From NCBI RefSeq assembly GCF_009380155.1, contig NZ_WHUV01000003.1:620001-684000 (forward strand): 64,000 nucleotides of DNA. Direction: 5' to 3'. The position numbers and the translations under genes are program-made. A model generated the notes under the pieces. That model ran no database searches. It worked only from the letters and a program-made list of their open reading frames with translations, and had not been told where the DNA came from. This document shows, piece after piece, positions 44,984 to 56,053 of this stretch (the stretch's first letter is position 1; each line of letters begins with the position of its first letter). This stretch comes from Pseudomonas piscis (GTDB lineage: Bacteria > Pseudomonadota > Gammaproteobacteria > Pseudomonadales > Pseudomonadaceae).

Positions 44984-45493
44984 TTATACCGCGACTGCCC
45001 GTTGTTCGTTACGACGCAGGGCGCGAGTCTTGTTCAGGGTGTCGGCGCAGGTGATGGCCGCTTCCCGACCCTTGACCACGAAGTGTTCGAAGAAGAACTT
45101 CTGGTGTTCTTCGCCCGCATGGAAGTGATGGGGGGTCAACACCACCGAGAACACCGGCACTTCGGTTTCCAATTGCACCTGCATCAGCCCGTTGATCACC
45201 GCCTGGCCGACGAAGTCGTGACGGTAGATACCACCGTCCACCACCAAGCCGGCAGCGACGATCCCGGTATAGCGACCGGACTTGGCCAGCAGCTTGGCTT
45301 GCAACGGGATTTCGAAGGCGCCACCGACCTCGAAGAAGTCGATATCGCTTTCCTGGTAGCCCTGGGCGAGCATTTCGTTGATGAAGCCCTGGCGGCTCTG
45401 GTCGACGATTTCCTTGTGCCAGCAGGCCTGGATGAAGGCGATGCGTTCGTTGGGGTGGTGTTTGCTTTTGCTATCGATAGCAGAGAGTTGCAT
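44984..45493 (-). CDS. ribH: 6,7-dimethyl-8-ribityllumazine synthase paralogue (RibH2-like)
   Basis: A 169-residue lumazine synthase, the penultimate step of riboflavin synthesis. Core segments are RIAFIQACWHKEIVDQSRQG, FFEVGGAFEIPLQAKLLAKS and VVLTPHHFHAGEEHQKFFFE, the last carrying the catalytic His. It resembles the type II (RibH2, Brucella-like) enzymes rather than the housekeeping RibE. ATG 45493 follows AGGAG at nine bases. An FMN riboswitch precedes it, so it should be turned off when FMN is plentiful. Confidence 0.88.
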   Translation of the reverse strand: MQLSAIDSKSKHHPNERIAFIQACWHKEIVDQSRQGFINEMLAQGYQESDIDFFEVGGAFEIPLQAKLLAKSGRYTGIVAAGLVVDGGIYRHDFVGQAVINGLMQVQLETEVPVFSVVLTPHHFHAGEEHQKFFFEHFVVKGREAAITCADTLNKTRALRRNEQRAVAV

Positions 45494-45614
45494 CTGTTCT
45501 GACTCCTGTTTGTATGAAAAACAGGGCATGCATGAATCGAATGGGATTCAAGGGTGCGCGCAAGACCCGCGTGGTTCTCCCACGACGGTTCGGCAGCGGC
45601 CCTTCGGCGCTAAT

Positions 45615-45785
45615 CCCGTTCTCTCTTCATCCGGACTATGACCGTCGGCCCCGGGATCACACCGGGTCTGCTGACCTTGTCATCACCTGCAGGCAAGCTG
45701 CCGATGGTGCCAAGCGCTCGCGGGCTATGCACATTGCGTGCAATTACCGCCGGTGGGGAATTGCACCCCGCCCTGAGAACGTTTG
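45615..45785 (-). promoter_or_regulatory. FMN riboswitch (RFN element)
   Basis: On the minus strand all conserved blocks of the RFN element can be read in order: GGGGTGCAATTCCCCACCGG with CGGTAAT, AGCCCGCGAGCG, GGTCAGCAGA, CCGGTG, GGGGCCGACGGT, ATAGTCCGGATGAAGAGAG. It ends about 120 bases before the ribH paralogue. A short hairpin CGTGG-GAGAA-CCACG downstream may form part of the expression platform; no strong T-tract follows, so translational control is possible. Confidence 0.95.
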
Positions 45786-45997
45786 CCCGTGGCTTTGGCC
45801 CGGGCGGTGGATTTTTAACACAGTCTGCCCAGGAAAACATCGTACCTTTTGGTTCTTGTCAGATTTTTCGTGCTCAGGATCAGTTTTTTCTAAAGTTGTT
45901 GCTTGATTATTCGGGGGTGAGACGGCAGTAATTCATGTCCGAAAGGGAATTCCCTGTCTTAACCGGGCCCGAGGGTCCAGCAGCGAGGCCAGATGTG

Positions 45998-47002
45998 ATG
46001 AGCGTGATCGATCTTCGTAGTGACACCGTGACCCAGCCGACTCCCGGCATGCTCGATGCCATGGCCAGCGCCCGCACCGGGGACGACGTCTACGGCGAGG
46101 ATCCGACGGTCAACCAGCTGGAAGCCGAGCTGGCCCGGCGCCTGGGGTTCGCTGCGGCGCTGTTCGTGCCTTCCGGCACCATGAGCAATCTGTTGGCGTT
46201 GATGGCTCATTGCGAGCGTGGCGACGAATACATCGTCGGGCAGCAGGCCCATACCTACAAATACGAGGGCGGCGGCGCGGCCGTGCTGGGCTCGATTCAG
46301 CCGCAGCCGCTGGAGGTCCAGGCCGATGGTTCGCTGGACCTGGGCCAGGTGGCGGCGGCGATCAAGCCCGACGATTTCCATTTCGCCCGCACCCGCCTGC
46401 TGGCCCTGGAAAACACCATGCAGGGCAAGGTGCTACCGCTGGCCTACCTGGCCCAGGCACGCGCCTTCAGTCGCGAGCACGGCCTGGCCCTGCACCTGGA
46501 TGGGGCCAGGCTGTACAACGCGGCCGTGCAACTTTGCGTCGATGCGCGGTTGATCACCGAGCACTTCGACTCGGTATCCGTATGCCTGTCAAAAGGGTTG
46601 GGGGCACCGGTGGGCTCGGTGCTGTGCGGTTCCAGCGAGCTGATCGGCAAGGCCCGGCGCTTGCGCAAGATGGTCGGTGGCGGCATGCGCCAGGCCGGTG
46701 GGCTGGCGGCCGCAGGCTTGTACGCCCTGGATCACCAGGTGCAGCGCCTGGCGGAGGACCATGCCAATGCCCGTTTGCTGGCCGAAGGCCTGCGCGAGGT
46801 GGGCTACAACGTCGAGCCGGTGCAGACCAATATGGTCTATGTGCAACTGGGCGAGCGGGCCGAAGCCCTCAAGGTCTTTGCCGGCGAGCGGGGCGTACGT
46901 TTGAGTGCCGCGCCGCGGATGCGCCTGGTGACCCACCTGGACGTCGAACGTGGGCAAATCGACCAAGTGGTGGGCACTTTTGCCGAGTTTTCCCGTAAGT
47001 GA
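45998..47002 (+). CDS. ltaE: low-specificity L-threonine aldolase
   Basis: A 334-residue PLP enzyme that splits L-threonine or L-allo-threonine to glycine and acetaldehyde. VIDLRSDTVTQPTPGMLDAM and GDDVYGEDPTVNQLE are the family start; the cofactor Lys lies in SVCLSKGLGAPVGS, and HLDGARLYNAAV holds the Asp that contacts pyridoxal. ATG 45998 gives the usual length; the frame continues 21 codons upstream without support. A gene of this type lies before alaS in P. aeruginosa as well. Confidence 0.92.
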   Translation: MSVIDLRSDTVTQPTPGMLDAMASARTGDDVYGEDPTVNQLEAELARRLGFAAALFVPSGTMSNLLALMAHCERGDEYIVGQQAHTYKYEGGGAAVLGSIQPQPLEVQADGSLDLGQVAAAIKPDDFHFARTRLLALENTMQGKVLPLAYLAQARAFSREHGLALHLDGARLYNAAVQLCVDARLITEHFDSVSVCLSKGLGAPVGSVLCGSSELIGKARRLRKMVGGGMRQAGGLAAAGLYALDHQVQRLAEDHANARLLAEGLREVGYNVEPVQTNMVYVQLGERAEALKVFAGERGVRLSAAPRMRLVTHLDVERGQIDQVVGTFAEFSRK

Positions 47003-47148
47003 CAGTGTTCTCCGTCCAATTGACTGTTTGTATCGTACAAACACGCTGTACCAAGTGATTAACGCCGATATAATGCGGCCCTTTGCCGTCGTTTCGTCTG
47101 TTGACGTTGCGCACAGGCCTTTGGCCGCAGTCTCCGTGGAAGAACCTA

Positions 47149-49773
<2,625 letters not shown>

Positions 49774-49869
49774 GGCGCCGACCGGACCCGTCGTCTAGTG
49801 GCGGGTCCTTGCGCTGCGCAGTTTGATTGTTTAACGGGCGCCCCTTGACGGGCTGAGGCGGCTTAGAAA

Positions 49870-51111
49870 ATGGCTTTGATCGTACAGAAATTTGGCGGCA
49901 CTTCGGTCGGCTCAATCGAGCGGATCGAGCAGGTTGCCGACAAGGTGAAGAAGTTCCGCGAAGCTGGCGACGACCTGGTGATCGTGTTGTCGGCTATGAG
50001 TGGCGAAACCAACCGCCTGATCGATCTGGCCAAGCAGATCAGTGGCGAAGCCCCACCGGTTCCCCGTGAGCTGGATGTGATCGTGTCCACCGGTGAGCAG
50101 GTGACTATCGCCTTGCTGGCCATGGCGCTGATCAAGCGTGGTATCCCGGCGGTGTCCTATACCGGCAACCAGGTACGCATCCTGACCGACAGCGCGCACA
50201 CCAAGGCGCGGATCCTGCAGATCGATGACCAGAAGATCCGCACCGACCTGAAGGCCGGTCGTGTGGTCGTGGTGGCCGGTTTCCAGGGTGTCGACGAGCA
50301 CGGCAACATCACCACCCTGGGTCGTGGCGGCTCCGACACTACTGGTGTAGCCCTGGCGGCGGCCTTGAAGGCCGACGAGTGCCAGATCTATACCGATGTG
50401 GATGGCGTCTACACCACCGATCCGCGCGTGGTGGCCAGGGCTCAGCGCCTGGACAAGATCACCTTCGAAGAAATGCTGGAAATGGCCAGCCTGGGTTCCA
50501 AGGTGTTGCAGATCCGTGCGGTCGAGTTCGCCGGCAAGTACAACGTTCCGCTGCGCGTGTTGCACAGCTTCCAGGAGGGTCCGGGCACCCTCATTACTAT
50601 TGATGAAGAGGAATCCATGGAACAGCCGATCATTTCCGGCATCGCTTTTAACCGCGATGAAGCCAAGCTGACTATCCGTGGCGTGCCAGACAATCCTGGC
50701 GTGGCCTTCAAGATTCTTGGCCCTATCAGCGCAGCGAACATCGAAGTGGACATGATCGTGCAGAACGTTTCGCACGATAACACCACCGATTTCACCTTCA
50801 CTGTGCACCGCAACGACTACCTGGCTGCCCAGAACGTGCTGGAAAATACCGCGCGTGAAATCGGTGCCCGGGAAGTGGTTGGCGATACCGATATCGCCAA
50901 GGTCTCCATCGTCGGTGTTGGCATGCGTTCCCATGCGGGCGTAGCCAGCCGGATGTTCGAGGCGCTGGCCAAGGAGAGCATCAATATCCAGATGATCTCC
51001 ACTTCCGAGATCAAGGTTTCGGTCGTGATCGAAGAGAAATACCTGGAGCTGGCGGTACGTGCCCTGCACACCGCGTTCGAGCTCGACGCGCCAGCCCGAC
51101 AGGGCGAGTGA
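49870..51111 (+). CDS. lysC: aspartate kinase
   Basis: A 413-residue monofunctional aspartokinase, first step to lysine, threonine and methionine. The kinase domain starts ALIVQKFGGTSVGSIERIEQ and includes GRGGSDTTGVALAAALKADE; two ACT domains form the C-terminal 160 residues (AFNRDEAKLTIRGVPDNPGV; ISTSEIKVSVVIEEKYLE) and bind lysine/threonine for feedback. It has an internal in-frame start behind GAGG at 50617 that would give a separate regulatory beta subunit. Confidence 0.96.
   Translation: MALIVQKFGGTSVGSIERIEQVADKVKKFREAGDDLVIVLSAMSGETNRLIDLAKQISGEAPPVPRELDVIVSTGEQVTIALLAMALIKRGIPAVSYTGNQVRILTDSAHTKARILQIDDQKIRTDLKAGRVVVVAGFQGVDEHGNITTLGRGGSDTTGVALAAALKADECQIYTDVDGVYTTDPRVVARAQRLDKITFEEMLEMASLGSKVLQIRAVEFAGKYNVPLRVLHSFQEGPGTLITIDEEESMEQPIISGIAFNRDEAKLTIRGVPDNPGVAFKILGPISAANIEVDMIVQNVSHDNTTDFTFTVHRNDYLAAQNVLENTAREIGAREVVGDTDIAKVSIVGVGMRSHAGVASRMFEALAKESINIQMISTSEIKVSVVIEEKYLELAVRALHTAFELDAPARQGE
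50617..51111 (+). CDS. lysC: probable internally started aspartokinase beta subunit
   Basis: In-frame ATG at codon 250 of lysC is preceded by GAAGAGGAATCC, a good ribosome site. The product would be the 164-residue ACT-ACT part starting MEQPIISGIAFNRDEAK. Overlapping alpha and beta subunits are known for aspartokinases of Bacillus and Corynebacterium, where the beta chain starts at the same place. Expression is inferred. Confidence 0.55.
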   Translation: MEQPIISGIAFNRDEAKLTIRGVPDNPGVAFKILGPISAANIEVDMIVQNVSHDNTTDFTFTVHRNDYLAAQNVLENTAREIGAREVVGDTDIAKVSIVGVGMRSHAGVASRMFEALAKESINIQMISTSEIKVSVVIEEKYLELAVRALHTAFELDAPARQGE

Positions 51112-51121
51112 CGCGTGTTTG

Positions 51122-51156
51122 AAAGGGGCGCGGTCTGACCGCGCCCTTTGTGTTTT
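51122..51156 (+). terminator. terminator of lysC
   Basis: AAAGGGGCGCGG-TCTGA-CCGCGCCCTTT followed by GTGTTTTT, ten bases after the lysC stop. Confidence 0.88.
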
Positions 51157-51298
51157 TGATCGGCGTGGAAGAAAGCTGTTCTTTCGTCCACGCTAGTCAA
51201 TACTTAGGCGTGTAGGACTACTGCCGACCCGGTTGTAGGCCAACACCCTTTTTTTTGCAGACTGTAGTCCCTGAAATGTAATGCGTGAGGAGAAAGGT

Positions 51299-51487
51299 AT
51301 GTTGATTCTGACTCGTCGGTGCGCAGAAAGCCTGATCATTGGTGATGGCGAAATCACTGTGACCGTGCTCGGCGTCAAAGGTAATCAAGTGCGTATTGGT
51401 GTCAACGCCCCCAAAGAAGTGGCGGTCCACCGTGAGGAAATCTACCTGCGGATCAAGAAAGAGAAGGACGAAGAACCAAGCCATTAA
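51299..51487 (+). CDS. rsmA: carbon storage regulator RsmA/CsrA
   Basis: A 62-residue RNA-binding dimer that blocks translation by binding GGA motifs in mRNA leaders. MLILTRRCAESLIIGDGEIT and VRIGVNAPKEVAVHREEIY are nearly invariant, including Arg44 of the binding site. ATG 51299 follows GAGGAGAAAGGT. In plant-associated Pseudomonas it represses secondary metabolites and is titrated by RsmX/Y/Z RNAs. Placed between lysC and tRNA-Ser as usual for the genus. Confidence 0.97.
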   Translation: MLILTRRCAESLIIGDGEITVTVLGVKGNQVRIGVNAPKEVAVHREEIYLRIKKEKDEEPSH

Positions 51488-51549
51488 TTTTTCTCGTTTT
51501 TTTTGTTTGCAAACGGGGAGAAAGGTGGTTAATATACGCCCCGTGTTGC

Positions 51550-51640
51550 GGAGAGCTGGCCGAGTGGCCGAAGGCGCTCCCCTGCTAAGGGAGTACACCT
51601 CAAAAGGGTGTCGGGGGTTCGAATCCCCCGTTCTCCGCCA
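51550..51640 (+). tRNA. tRNA-Ser (GCU)
   Basis: A 91-base class II tRNA with long variable arm. Acceptor GGAGAGC pairs with the 3' strand before GCCA; anticodon loop in CCCCTGCTAAGGG gives GCU; T-arm GGGGGTTCGAATCCCCC; encoded CCA. Confidence 0.97.
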
Positions 51641-51747
51641 TTATTTGCTTAGTACGTTGTAATCTGGCTTCTTCTGTAAGTTGTTGAATTTACTAGAAAA
51701 AGTGCTTAACAAGATGATTCAACGGGCTATAATGCGGCGCAACAAAT

Positions 51748-51824
51748 GCACTCGTAGCTCAGCTGGATAGAGTACTCGGCTACGAACCGAGCGGTCACAG
51801 GTTCGAATCCTGTCGAGTGCACCA
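51748..51824 (+). tRNA. tRNA-Arg (ACG), copy 1
   Basis: A 77-base tRNA: acceptor GCACTCG/CGAGTGC, anticodon stem CTCGG-CTACGAA-CCGAG giving ACG, T-arm ACAGGTTCGAATCCTGT, encoded CCA. First of three identical copies. Confidence 0.97.
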
Positions 51825-51895
51825 TTTAAGAGTTGCTTGTAGCGATATGAGTAACTCGGCTTCAGCCAGTTGTGGTCTGGTCTAAAAACACAAAT

Positions 51896-51972
51896 GCACT
51901 CGTAGCTCAGCTGGATAGAGTACTCGGCTACGAACCGAGCGGTCACAGGTTCGAATCCTGTCGAGTGCACCA
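51896..51972 (+). tRNA. tRNA-Arg (ACG), copy 2
   Basis: Identical to copy 1 over all 77 bases, including the encoded CCA. Confidence 0.97.
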
Positions 51973-52043
51973 TTTAAGAGTTAGTTGTAGCGATATGAAT
52001 AACTCGGCTTCAACCAGTTGTGGTCTGGTCTAAAAACACAAAT

Positions 52044-52120
52044 GCACTCGTAGCTCAGCTGGATAGAGTACTCGGCTACGAACCGAGCGGTCACAGGTTC
52101 GAATCCTGTCGAGTGCACCA
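52044..52120 (+). tRNA. tRNA-Arg (ACG), copy 3
   Basis: Identical to copies 1 and 2; followed directly by a terminator hairpin. Confidence 0.97.
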
Positions 52121-52128
52121 TATATCAG

Positions 52129-52164
52129 AAAGCCCGTATCGCAAGATACGGGCTTTTTGTTTTT
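52129..52164 (+). terminator. terminator of the tRNA operon
   Basis: AAAGCCCGTATC-GCAA-GATACGGGCTTT with T-rich tail; 12-bp stem with GNRA-type loop, eight bases after the last tRNA. Confidence 0.95.
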
Positions 52165-52532
52165 GTGCGGCTTTATCTTCTCTCTTGCCTGTTCGTTCGG
52201 AACGGCTTGTCTTCTCGATAGTCGAATATCCTGCTCGGCGGCATGTCAGCGGACTTTTTTCTCCATCCGTGTGTTTTCTTTTTCTACCGAGGCGTCGCAG
52301 TTCCATAGATTCGGGCGCCGCTCAGGTTTATGTCGCAAGCGCTTGTTCTTGCCGCGATTTTTTAACGTTTAAAACCGCCAGGCGGTGTATGATTGCGCCC
52401 GTCAGCCCCGCCGGGGCTTGTGGAATATCTCCATGGACTTACCCAGTAGTTACTCAGTATCTCGTTTTCACAATCATGAACTGACTGATTGATCCTTCCG
52501 GCGTGCTCCTCTGCTGGGAGTGGAGTTCGCCT
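52165..52532. other. intergenic region before mgtE
   Basis: About 370 bases without a supported gene. It should contain the mgtE promoter and leader. Magnesium-sensing leaders occur before mgtE in Gram-positive bacteria, but I see no such conserved structure here. Confidence 0.5.
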
Positions 52533-53975
52533 ATGACCGAAGTAGAAGTAAAGAAAACGCAGGAAAGCCTGCAGGATCGCCTGGCTCAAGTCGTTGAGCT
52601 GCTGCAGCGCCAGCGGGTGGTCGAAGACCTGACGCACCGTCAGGAAGGCCATCACCATGACCGGGTGGAAAACCTGGTCCATCGGCAGAATCTCGTCGAG
52701 TTGCAGCGCAAGCTCGATGACCTGCACTCTGCCGACGTCGCTTACATTCTCGAAGCCTTGCCCCTGGAAGAGCGCCTGACTGTCTGGCAGCTGGTCAAGG
52801 CCGAGCGTGACGGCGACATCCTCCTCGAAGTATCCGACTCCGTGCGTGAAACCCTGATCGCCGACATGGACGATCATGAGCTCCTGGCTGCGGCCAAGGA
52901 GATGGACGCTGACGAACTTGCTGACCTGGCTCCCGAGCTGCCGCGAGACGTCGTCCATGAGCTGATGGAGGCCCTCGATGGCCAGCAGCGTGAGCGTGTC
53001 CGCTCCGCGTTGTCCTATGACGAGGAGCAAGTCGGTGCCCTTATGGACTTCGAGATGGTGACCATCCGCGAGGATGTCAGCCTTGAAGTGGTCCTGCGTT
53101 ACCTGCGTCGCCTGAAGGAGCTGCCTGGCCATACCGACAAACTGTTCGTGGTCGACTACGACGGCGTGCTCAAGGGGGTCCTGCCGATCAAGCGGCTCCT
53201 GGTCAATGACCCGGAAAAGCAGGTTGCGGAGGTCATGGCCAGCGATCCGGTGAGCTTTCACCCCGATGAAGACGCCTACGATGCGGCCCAGGCCTTCGAG
53301 CGTTATGACTTGATTTCGGCCCCGGTGGTCGACAAGAACGACAAGCTGATCGGCCGTTTGACCATCGACGAAATGGTCGACCTGATTCGTGAGGAGAGCG
53401 AAAGCGAAGTCCTCAACATGGCCGGTCTGCGTGAAGAGGAAGATATCTTCGCCTCGGTCTGGAAGTCCCTGCGCAACCGTTGGGCCTGGCTGGCCATCAA
53501 CCTGATCACGGCATTCCTGGCCTCGCGGGTGATCGGTTTGTTCGAAGGTTCCATCGAGAAGCTGGTGGCACTGGCAGCATTGATGCCCATCGTGGCAGGT
53601 ATCGGCGGCAACTCGGGGAACCAGACCATCACCATGATCGTCCGGGCAATGGCCCTGGACCAGGTCAGTACTGGTAATACCTCGCGCCTGATGCGCAAGG
53701 AGTTGGCGGTAGCCTTGATCAACGGCCTGATCTGGGGTGGGGTGATCGGTGCCGTGGCCTACATGTTGTACGGCAGTTGGTCGCTGGGTGTGGTCATGAC
53801 AGCGGCGATGACCCTGAACTTGTTGCTGGCGGCCCTGATGGGGGTCTTGATCCCCATGACCTTGGCGCGCCTGGGGCGAGATCCGGCCATGGGAGCCAGC
53901 GTGATGATCACCGCGATGACCGATAGCGGTGGTTTTTTCATCTTTCTCGGCCTGGCGACGATCTTCCTGCTCTGA
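52533..53975 (+). CDS. mgtE: MgtE magnesium transporter
   Basis: A 480-residue Mg2+ channel. N-terminal helical domain (about 30-160; LQRKLDDLHSADVAYILEAL; LAPELPRDVVHELMEAL), two CBS domains (about 165-295; VTIREDVSLEVVLRYLRRLK; ASDPVSFHPDEDAYDAAQAF) and five membrane helices containing the pore sequence MPIVAGIGGNSGNQ. The two soluble domains close the pore when cytoplasmic Mg2+ is high. ATG 52533 follows GGAG at about nine bases. In P. aeruginosa MgtE also affects virulence gene expression. Confidence 0.95.
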   Translation: MTEVEVKKTQESLQDRLAQVVELLQRQRVVEDLTHRQEGHHHDRVENLVHRQNLVELQRKLDDLHSADVAYILEALPLEERLTVWQLVKAERDGDILLEVSDSVRETLIADMDDHELLAAAKEMDADELADLAPELPRDVVHELMEALDGQQRERVRSALSYDEEQVGALMDFEMVTIREDVSLEVVLRYLRRLKELPGHTDKLFVVDYDGVLKGVLPIKRLLVNDPEKQVAEVMASDPVSFHPDEDAYDAAQAFERYDLISAPVVDKNDKLIGRLTIDEMVDLIREESESEVLNMAGLREEEDIFASVWKSLRNRWAWLAINLITAFLASRVIGLFEGSIEKLVALAALMPIVAGIGGNSGNQTITMIVRAMALDQVSTGNTSRLMRKELAVALINGLIWGGVIGAVAYMLYGSWSLGVVMTAAMTLNLLLAALMGVLIPMTLARLGRDPAMGASVMITAMTDSGGFFIFLGLATIFLL

Positions 53976-53996
53976 GCCCTCGGCTATGGATTTCCG

Positions 53997-54027
53997 ACGA
54001 AGCGCCTTGATGGCGCTTCGTTGCTTT
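53997..54027 (+). terminator. terminator of mgtE
   Basis: ACGAAGCGCC-TTGAT-GGCGCTTCGT followed by TGCTTTC, 21 bases after mgtE; ten-bp stem. Confidence 0.75.
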
Positions 54028-54036
54028 CAGGCGGGC

Positions 54037-54063
54037 AAAAAAAAGCCAGCGACTAGGCTGGCT
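54037..54063 (-). terminator. terminator of amrZ
   Basis: On the minus strand AGCCAGC-CTAGTC-GCTGGCT is followed by eight T; it lies 18 bases after the amrZ stop. Confidence 0.88.
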
Positions 54064-54081
54064 CTAGCTTTCGGGGCAAAA

Positions 54082-54408
54082 TCAGCTGGCGTCTGCGGCC
54101 ATTTCTGCGTCATGTGCAATCAGCGAAACCAGGGCGTTTTGCTGGCGGTGTGAAAGTTGGCGGAAACGTTGAAGTAGCTCGCGTTCATGCAAGGACAGTT
54201 CTGGGCTGTCCAGGCGCATGCTCAGCTCTTCACCCAAGGCACCTTCCTGAATAAGACTCTGCTCCAGGCGTGCGATGATTTCGGAGTTCATGCTGCGATG
54301 ATGGTTGCGAGCCACCTCGGCAATGCGTTCACGCATCCCGTCGGGCAGACGTACGACGAACTTGTCAGCCGTACGGCTGGAATAAATTGCCTGTTTCAAT
54401 GGGCGCAT
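54082..54408 (-). CDS. amrZ: ribbon-helix-helix regulator AmrZ
   Basis: A 108-residue Arc-type DNA-binding protein. The ribbon-helix-helix domain is SSRTADKFVVRLPDGMRERI followed by AEVARNHHRSMNSEIIARLE (about 10-50); the C-terminal tetramerisation part contains DSPELSLHERELLQRFRQL. Residues and length match AmrZ of P. aeruginosa almost throughout. AmrZ controls alginate, twitching, flagella and c-di-GMP genes, so it is a global switch between motile and sessile life. Convergent with mgtE. Confidence 0.92.
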   Translation of the reverse strand: MRPLKQAIYSSRTADKFVVRLPDGMRERIAEVARNHHRSMNSEIIARLEQSLIQEGALGEELSMRLDSPELSLHERELLQRFRQLSHRQQNALVSLIAHDAEMAADAS

Positions 54409-54586
54409 ATATTTAACCGGTTAGTTCAGGGGAGCGGTTCTCGGAATTGGCCGCGGGCTGTTTTTTAGGACAAGCCTGATTGCCAAATGTTCAACCTGAA
54501 TTGTTAAGAGGCCCGCATCATGCCTCAAAAATTGCCAGATCATTGGCGTCAATTCTGTGACAAATATTGAACTGGATAAAGGCGTT

Positions 54587-54763
54587 ATGCCAGCACCAAT
54601 TATCAGAAATGCGGACTGGTTTGAAAAGATCGCTGATCCGCATTGTTGGCCGCAGTCTCTCGCCCGGCGGGAGTGGCTGTGCACTAGCGAAGGTGCACGC
54701 GCTGCGGATGAGTCTTGTGATCCCTACCTGTTAGAGGATAGTGGCAAATGGCCGATTTACTAG
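54587..54763 (+). CDS. small hypothetical protein
   Basis: A 58-residue protein, MPAPIIRNADWFEKIADPHC at the start, with several Trp and acidic residues and no recognisable domain. ATG 54587 follows AAAGG at about six bases; a GTG frame ten codons earlier is less likely. It ends 24 bp before phnN and may be co-transcribed. Coding status is likely but not certain. Confidence 0.5.
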   Translation: MPAPIIRNADWFEKIADPHCWPQSLARREWLCTSEGARAADESCDPYLLEDSGKWPIY

Positions 54764-54787
54764 TATCTCCGTCCGGATCCCTCATCC

Positions 54788-55369
54788 ATGCCCGGTAGAC
54801 TCATTTACCTGATGGGCCCCTCGGGGGCTGGTAAGGACAGCCTGATCGATGTCGCCAGGCAACCATTGGCAGAGATGGGTTGCGAGGTGGCGAGGCGGGT
54901 CATCACCCGTTCTGCCGAGTCGGTGGGCGAGAGTGCCGAGGAGGTCAGCGCCGAGGAGTTCGAGCGCCGGGTGACCCAGGGGGAATTTGCCTTATGGTGG
55001 CGGGCCAATGGCCTGGGTTATGGCATTGCGCTGCAGATCGACCACTGGTTGGCCCAGGGGCGCCACGTACTGGTCAACGGCTCCCGAGGTTATCTGCCGC
55101 AGGCTCGGGAGCGTTATCGCAACTTGCTGCCCATTGTGCTTACCGTGGATACCCAGGTGTTGCGCCAGCGTTTGCTAATGCGGGGACGGGAAAGTGTGGC
55201 GCAAATCGAGGATCGCCTGAGGCGCAACGAGTTGTTCATCAATGAGGGCTGGCTCGACGACGGGCAGGTGGTGCGCCTGGACAACTCACAAGGATTGTCG
55301 TCTACCGTCCAGCATCTATTGGAGATATTACGCCTGCACGGGATCAGCGCAGCACCGGGTCGAACTTGA
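54788..55369 (+). CDS. phnN: ribose 1,5-bisphosphate phosphokinase
   Basis: A 193-residue guanylate-kinase-like enzyme that makes PRPP from ribose 1,5-bisphosphate. The P-loop is LIYLMGPSGAGKDSLI at 5-20; RVITRSAES and FALWWRANGLGYGI match the family substrate region. The C-P lyase genes that usually accompany phnN are not here, so it probably works as a stand-alone PRPP route. Its 3' end overlaps the convergent small membrane protein gene by about 26 bp. Confidence 0.9.
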   Translation: MPGRLIYLMGPSGAGKDSLIDVARQPLAEMGCEVARRVITRSAESVGESAEEVSAEEFERRVTQGEFALWWRANGLGYGIALQIDHWLAQGRHVLVNGSRGYLPQARERYRNLLPIVLTVDTQVLRQRLLMRGRESVAQIEDRLRRNELFINEGWLDDGQVVRLDNSQGLSSTVQHLLEILRLHGISAAPGRT

Positions 55370-55523
55370 TCTTGCGCCCGGCAATCAGGGCCAGCAGCAA
55401 CAGGCTGGAGAACACGCCGCAGGCTGCCAGGCATATCCAGCTGAAGGTTCCTTCGGGCAATGCCATGGCCGCTATGGCGCTGAGCATTACCAGGACAAGC
55501 AGGCTTTTGGCTGCGGTGGACAT
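55344..55523 (-). CDS. small two-helix membrane protein
   Basis: A 59-residue protein with two hydrophobic segments (SLLVLVMLSAIAAMAL and ICLAACGVFSSLLLLALIAG) and a basic C-terminus RKIKFDPVLR, so the tail is probably cytoplasmic. ATG 55523 follows AGGAG at six bases. It lies 13 bases after another small protein gene on the same strand. Function unknown. Confidence 0.68.
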   Translation of the reverse strand: MSTAAKSLLVLVMLSAIAAMALPEGTFSWICLAACGVFSSLLLLALIAGRKIKFDPVLR

Positions 55524-55536
55524 GAACATCTCCTGA

Positions 55537-55773
55537 TCAGAATACCCAGCGCTCGCTCACTAGCTCCGCTGGTGGCTGCGGGGCCTCTCCGGTGGCGGTC
55601 TGGGTCATGGTCCCGGGCAGGGCCTGGGTATTGAGAACGGCCAGTTGTGCACTCAGGCCCTGGCTATGATGAGTGACACAAGGTCCATCGGTGACGTTGT
55701 CCTGCGGTAGAAAGTGAAAAGCCACCAGCACGGCAATGGCTGTCGCATTCAAGAGAAACAGGACGCTGTTCAT
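55537..55773 (-). CDS. small single-helix membrane/exported protein
   Basis: A 78-residue protein with one N-terminal hydrophobic segment (MNSVLFLLNATAIAVLVAFH) and a polar, Thr/Gln-rich remainder. ATG 55773 follows GGAG at nine bases; two earlier ATGs overlap that site. Co-transcribed with the next membrane protein gene. Function unknown. Confidence 0.6.
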   Translation of the reverse strand: MNSVLFLLNATAIAVLVAFHFLPQDNVTDGPCVTHHSQGLSAQLAVLNTQALPGTMTQTATGEAPQPPAELVSERWVF

Positions 55774-56053
55774 GGGCATCATCTCCGCAGTGTTTTATCC
55801 ACGGATAAAGCAGGCTGCGTGCCAACAGTGTATATGCCATTAAATCCTTTAAAAACAGCTGGTTGGCTTTTGTTTGCCGGATGTGTGAGTTGCATTTTGC
55901 AATGATGGCTTTTTGCATTGATGCAATTTGCACGATCCCCGCAGGCCAGGCCTGTGGCGCCCTGCAAAAACCCCTACCGATGACATGACAAATACGGCGC
56001 TGGCCGTTAACATGCACGCCGTCCTTTGTGCCGTATCAGGCACTTACCTCCGG

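Larger units (their letters stand above)
51748..52120 (+). repeat. 148-bp tandem repeat of tRNA-Arg plus spacer
   Basis: The unit is the 77-base tRNA followed by a 71-base spacer. The two spacers (51825-51895 and 51973-52043) differ at only a few positions, showing a recent duplication followed by slight drift. The third tRNA is followed by unrelated DNA. Confidence 0.95.

Noticed and set aside
51719..51973. 84-codon minus-strand frame with a repeated internal sequence
   Set aside because: It is the antisense of two tandem tRNA-Arg genes, a common false gene.
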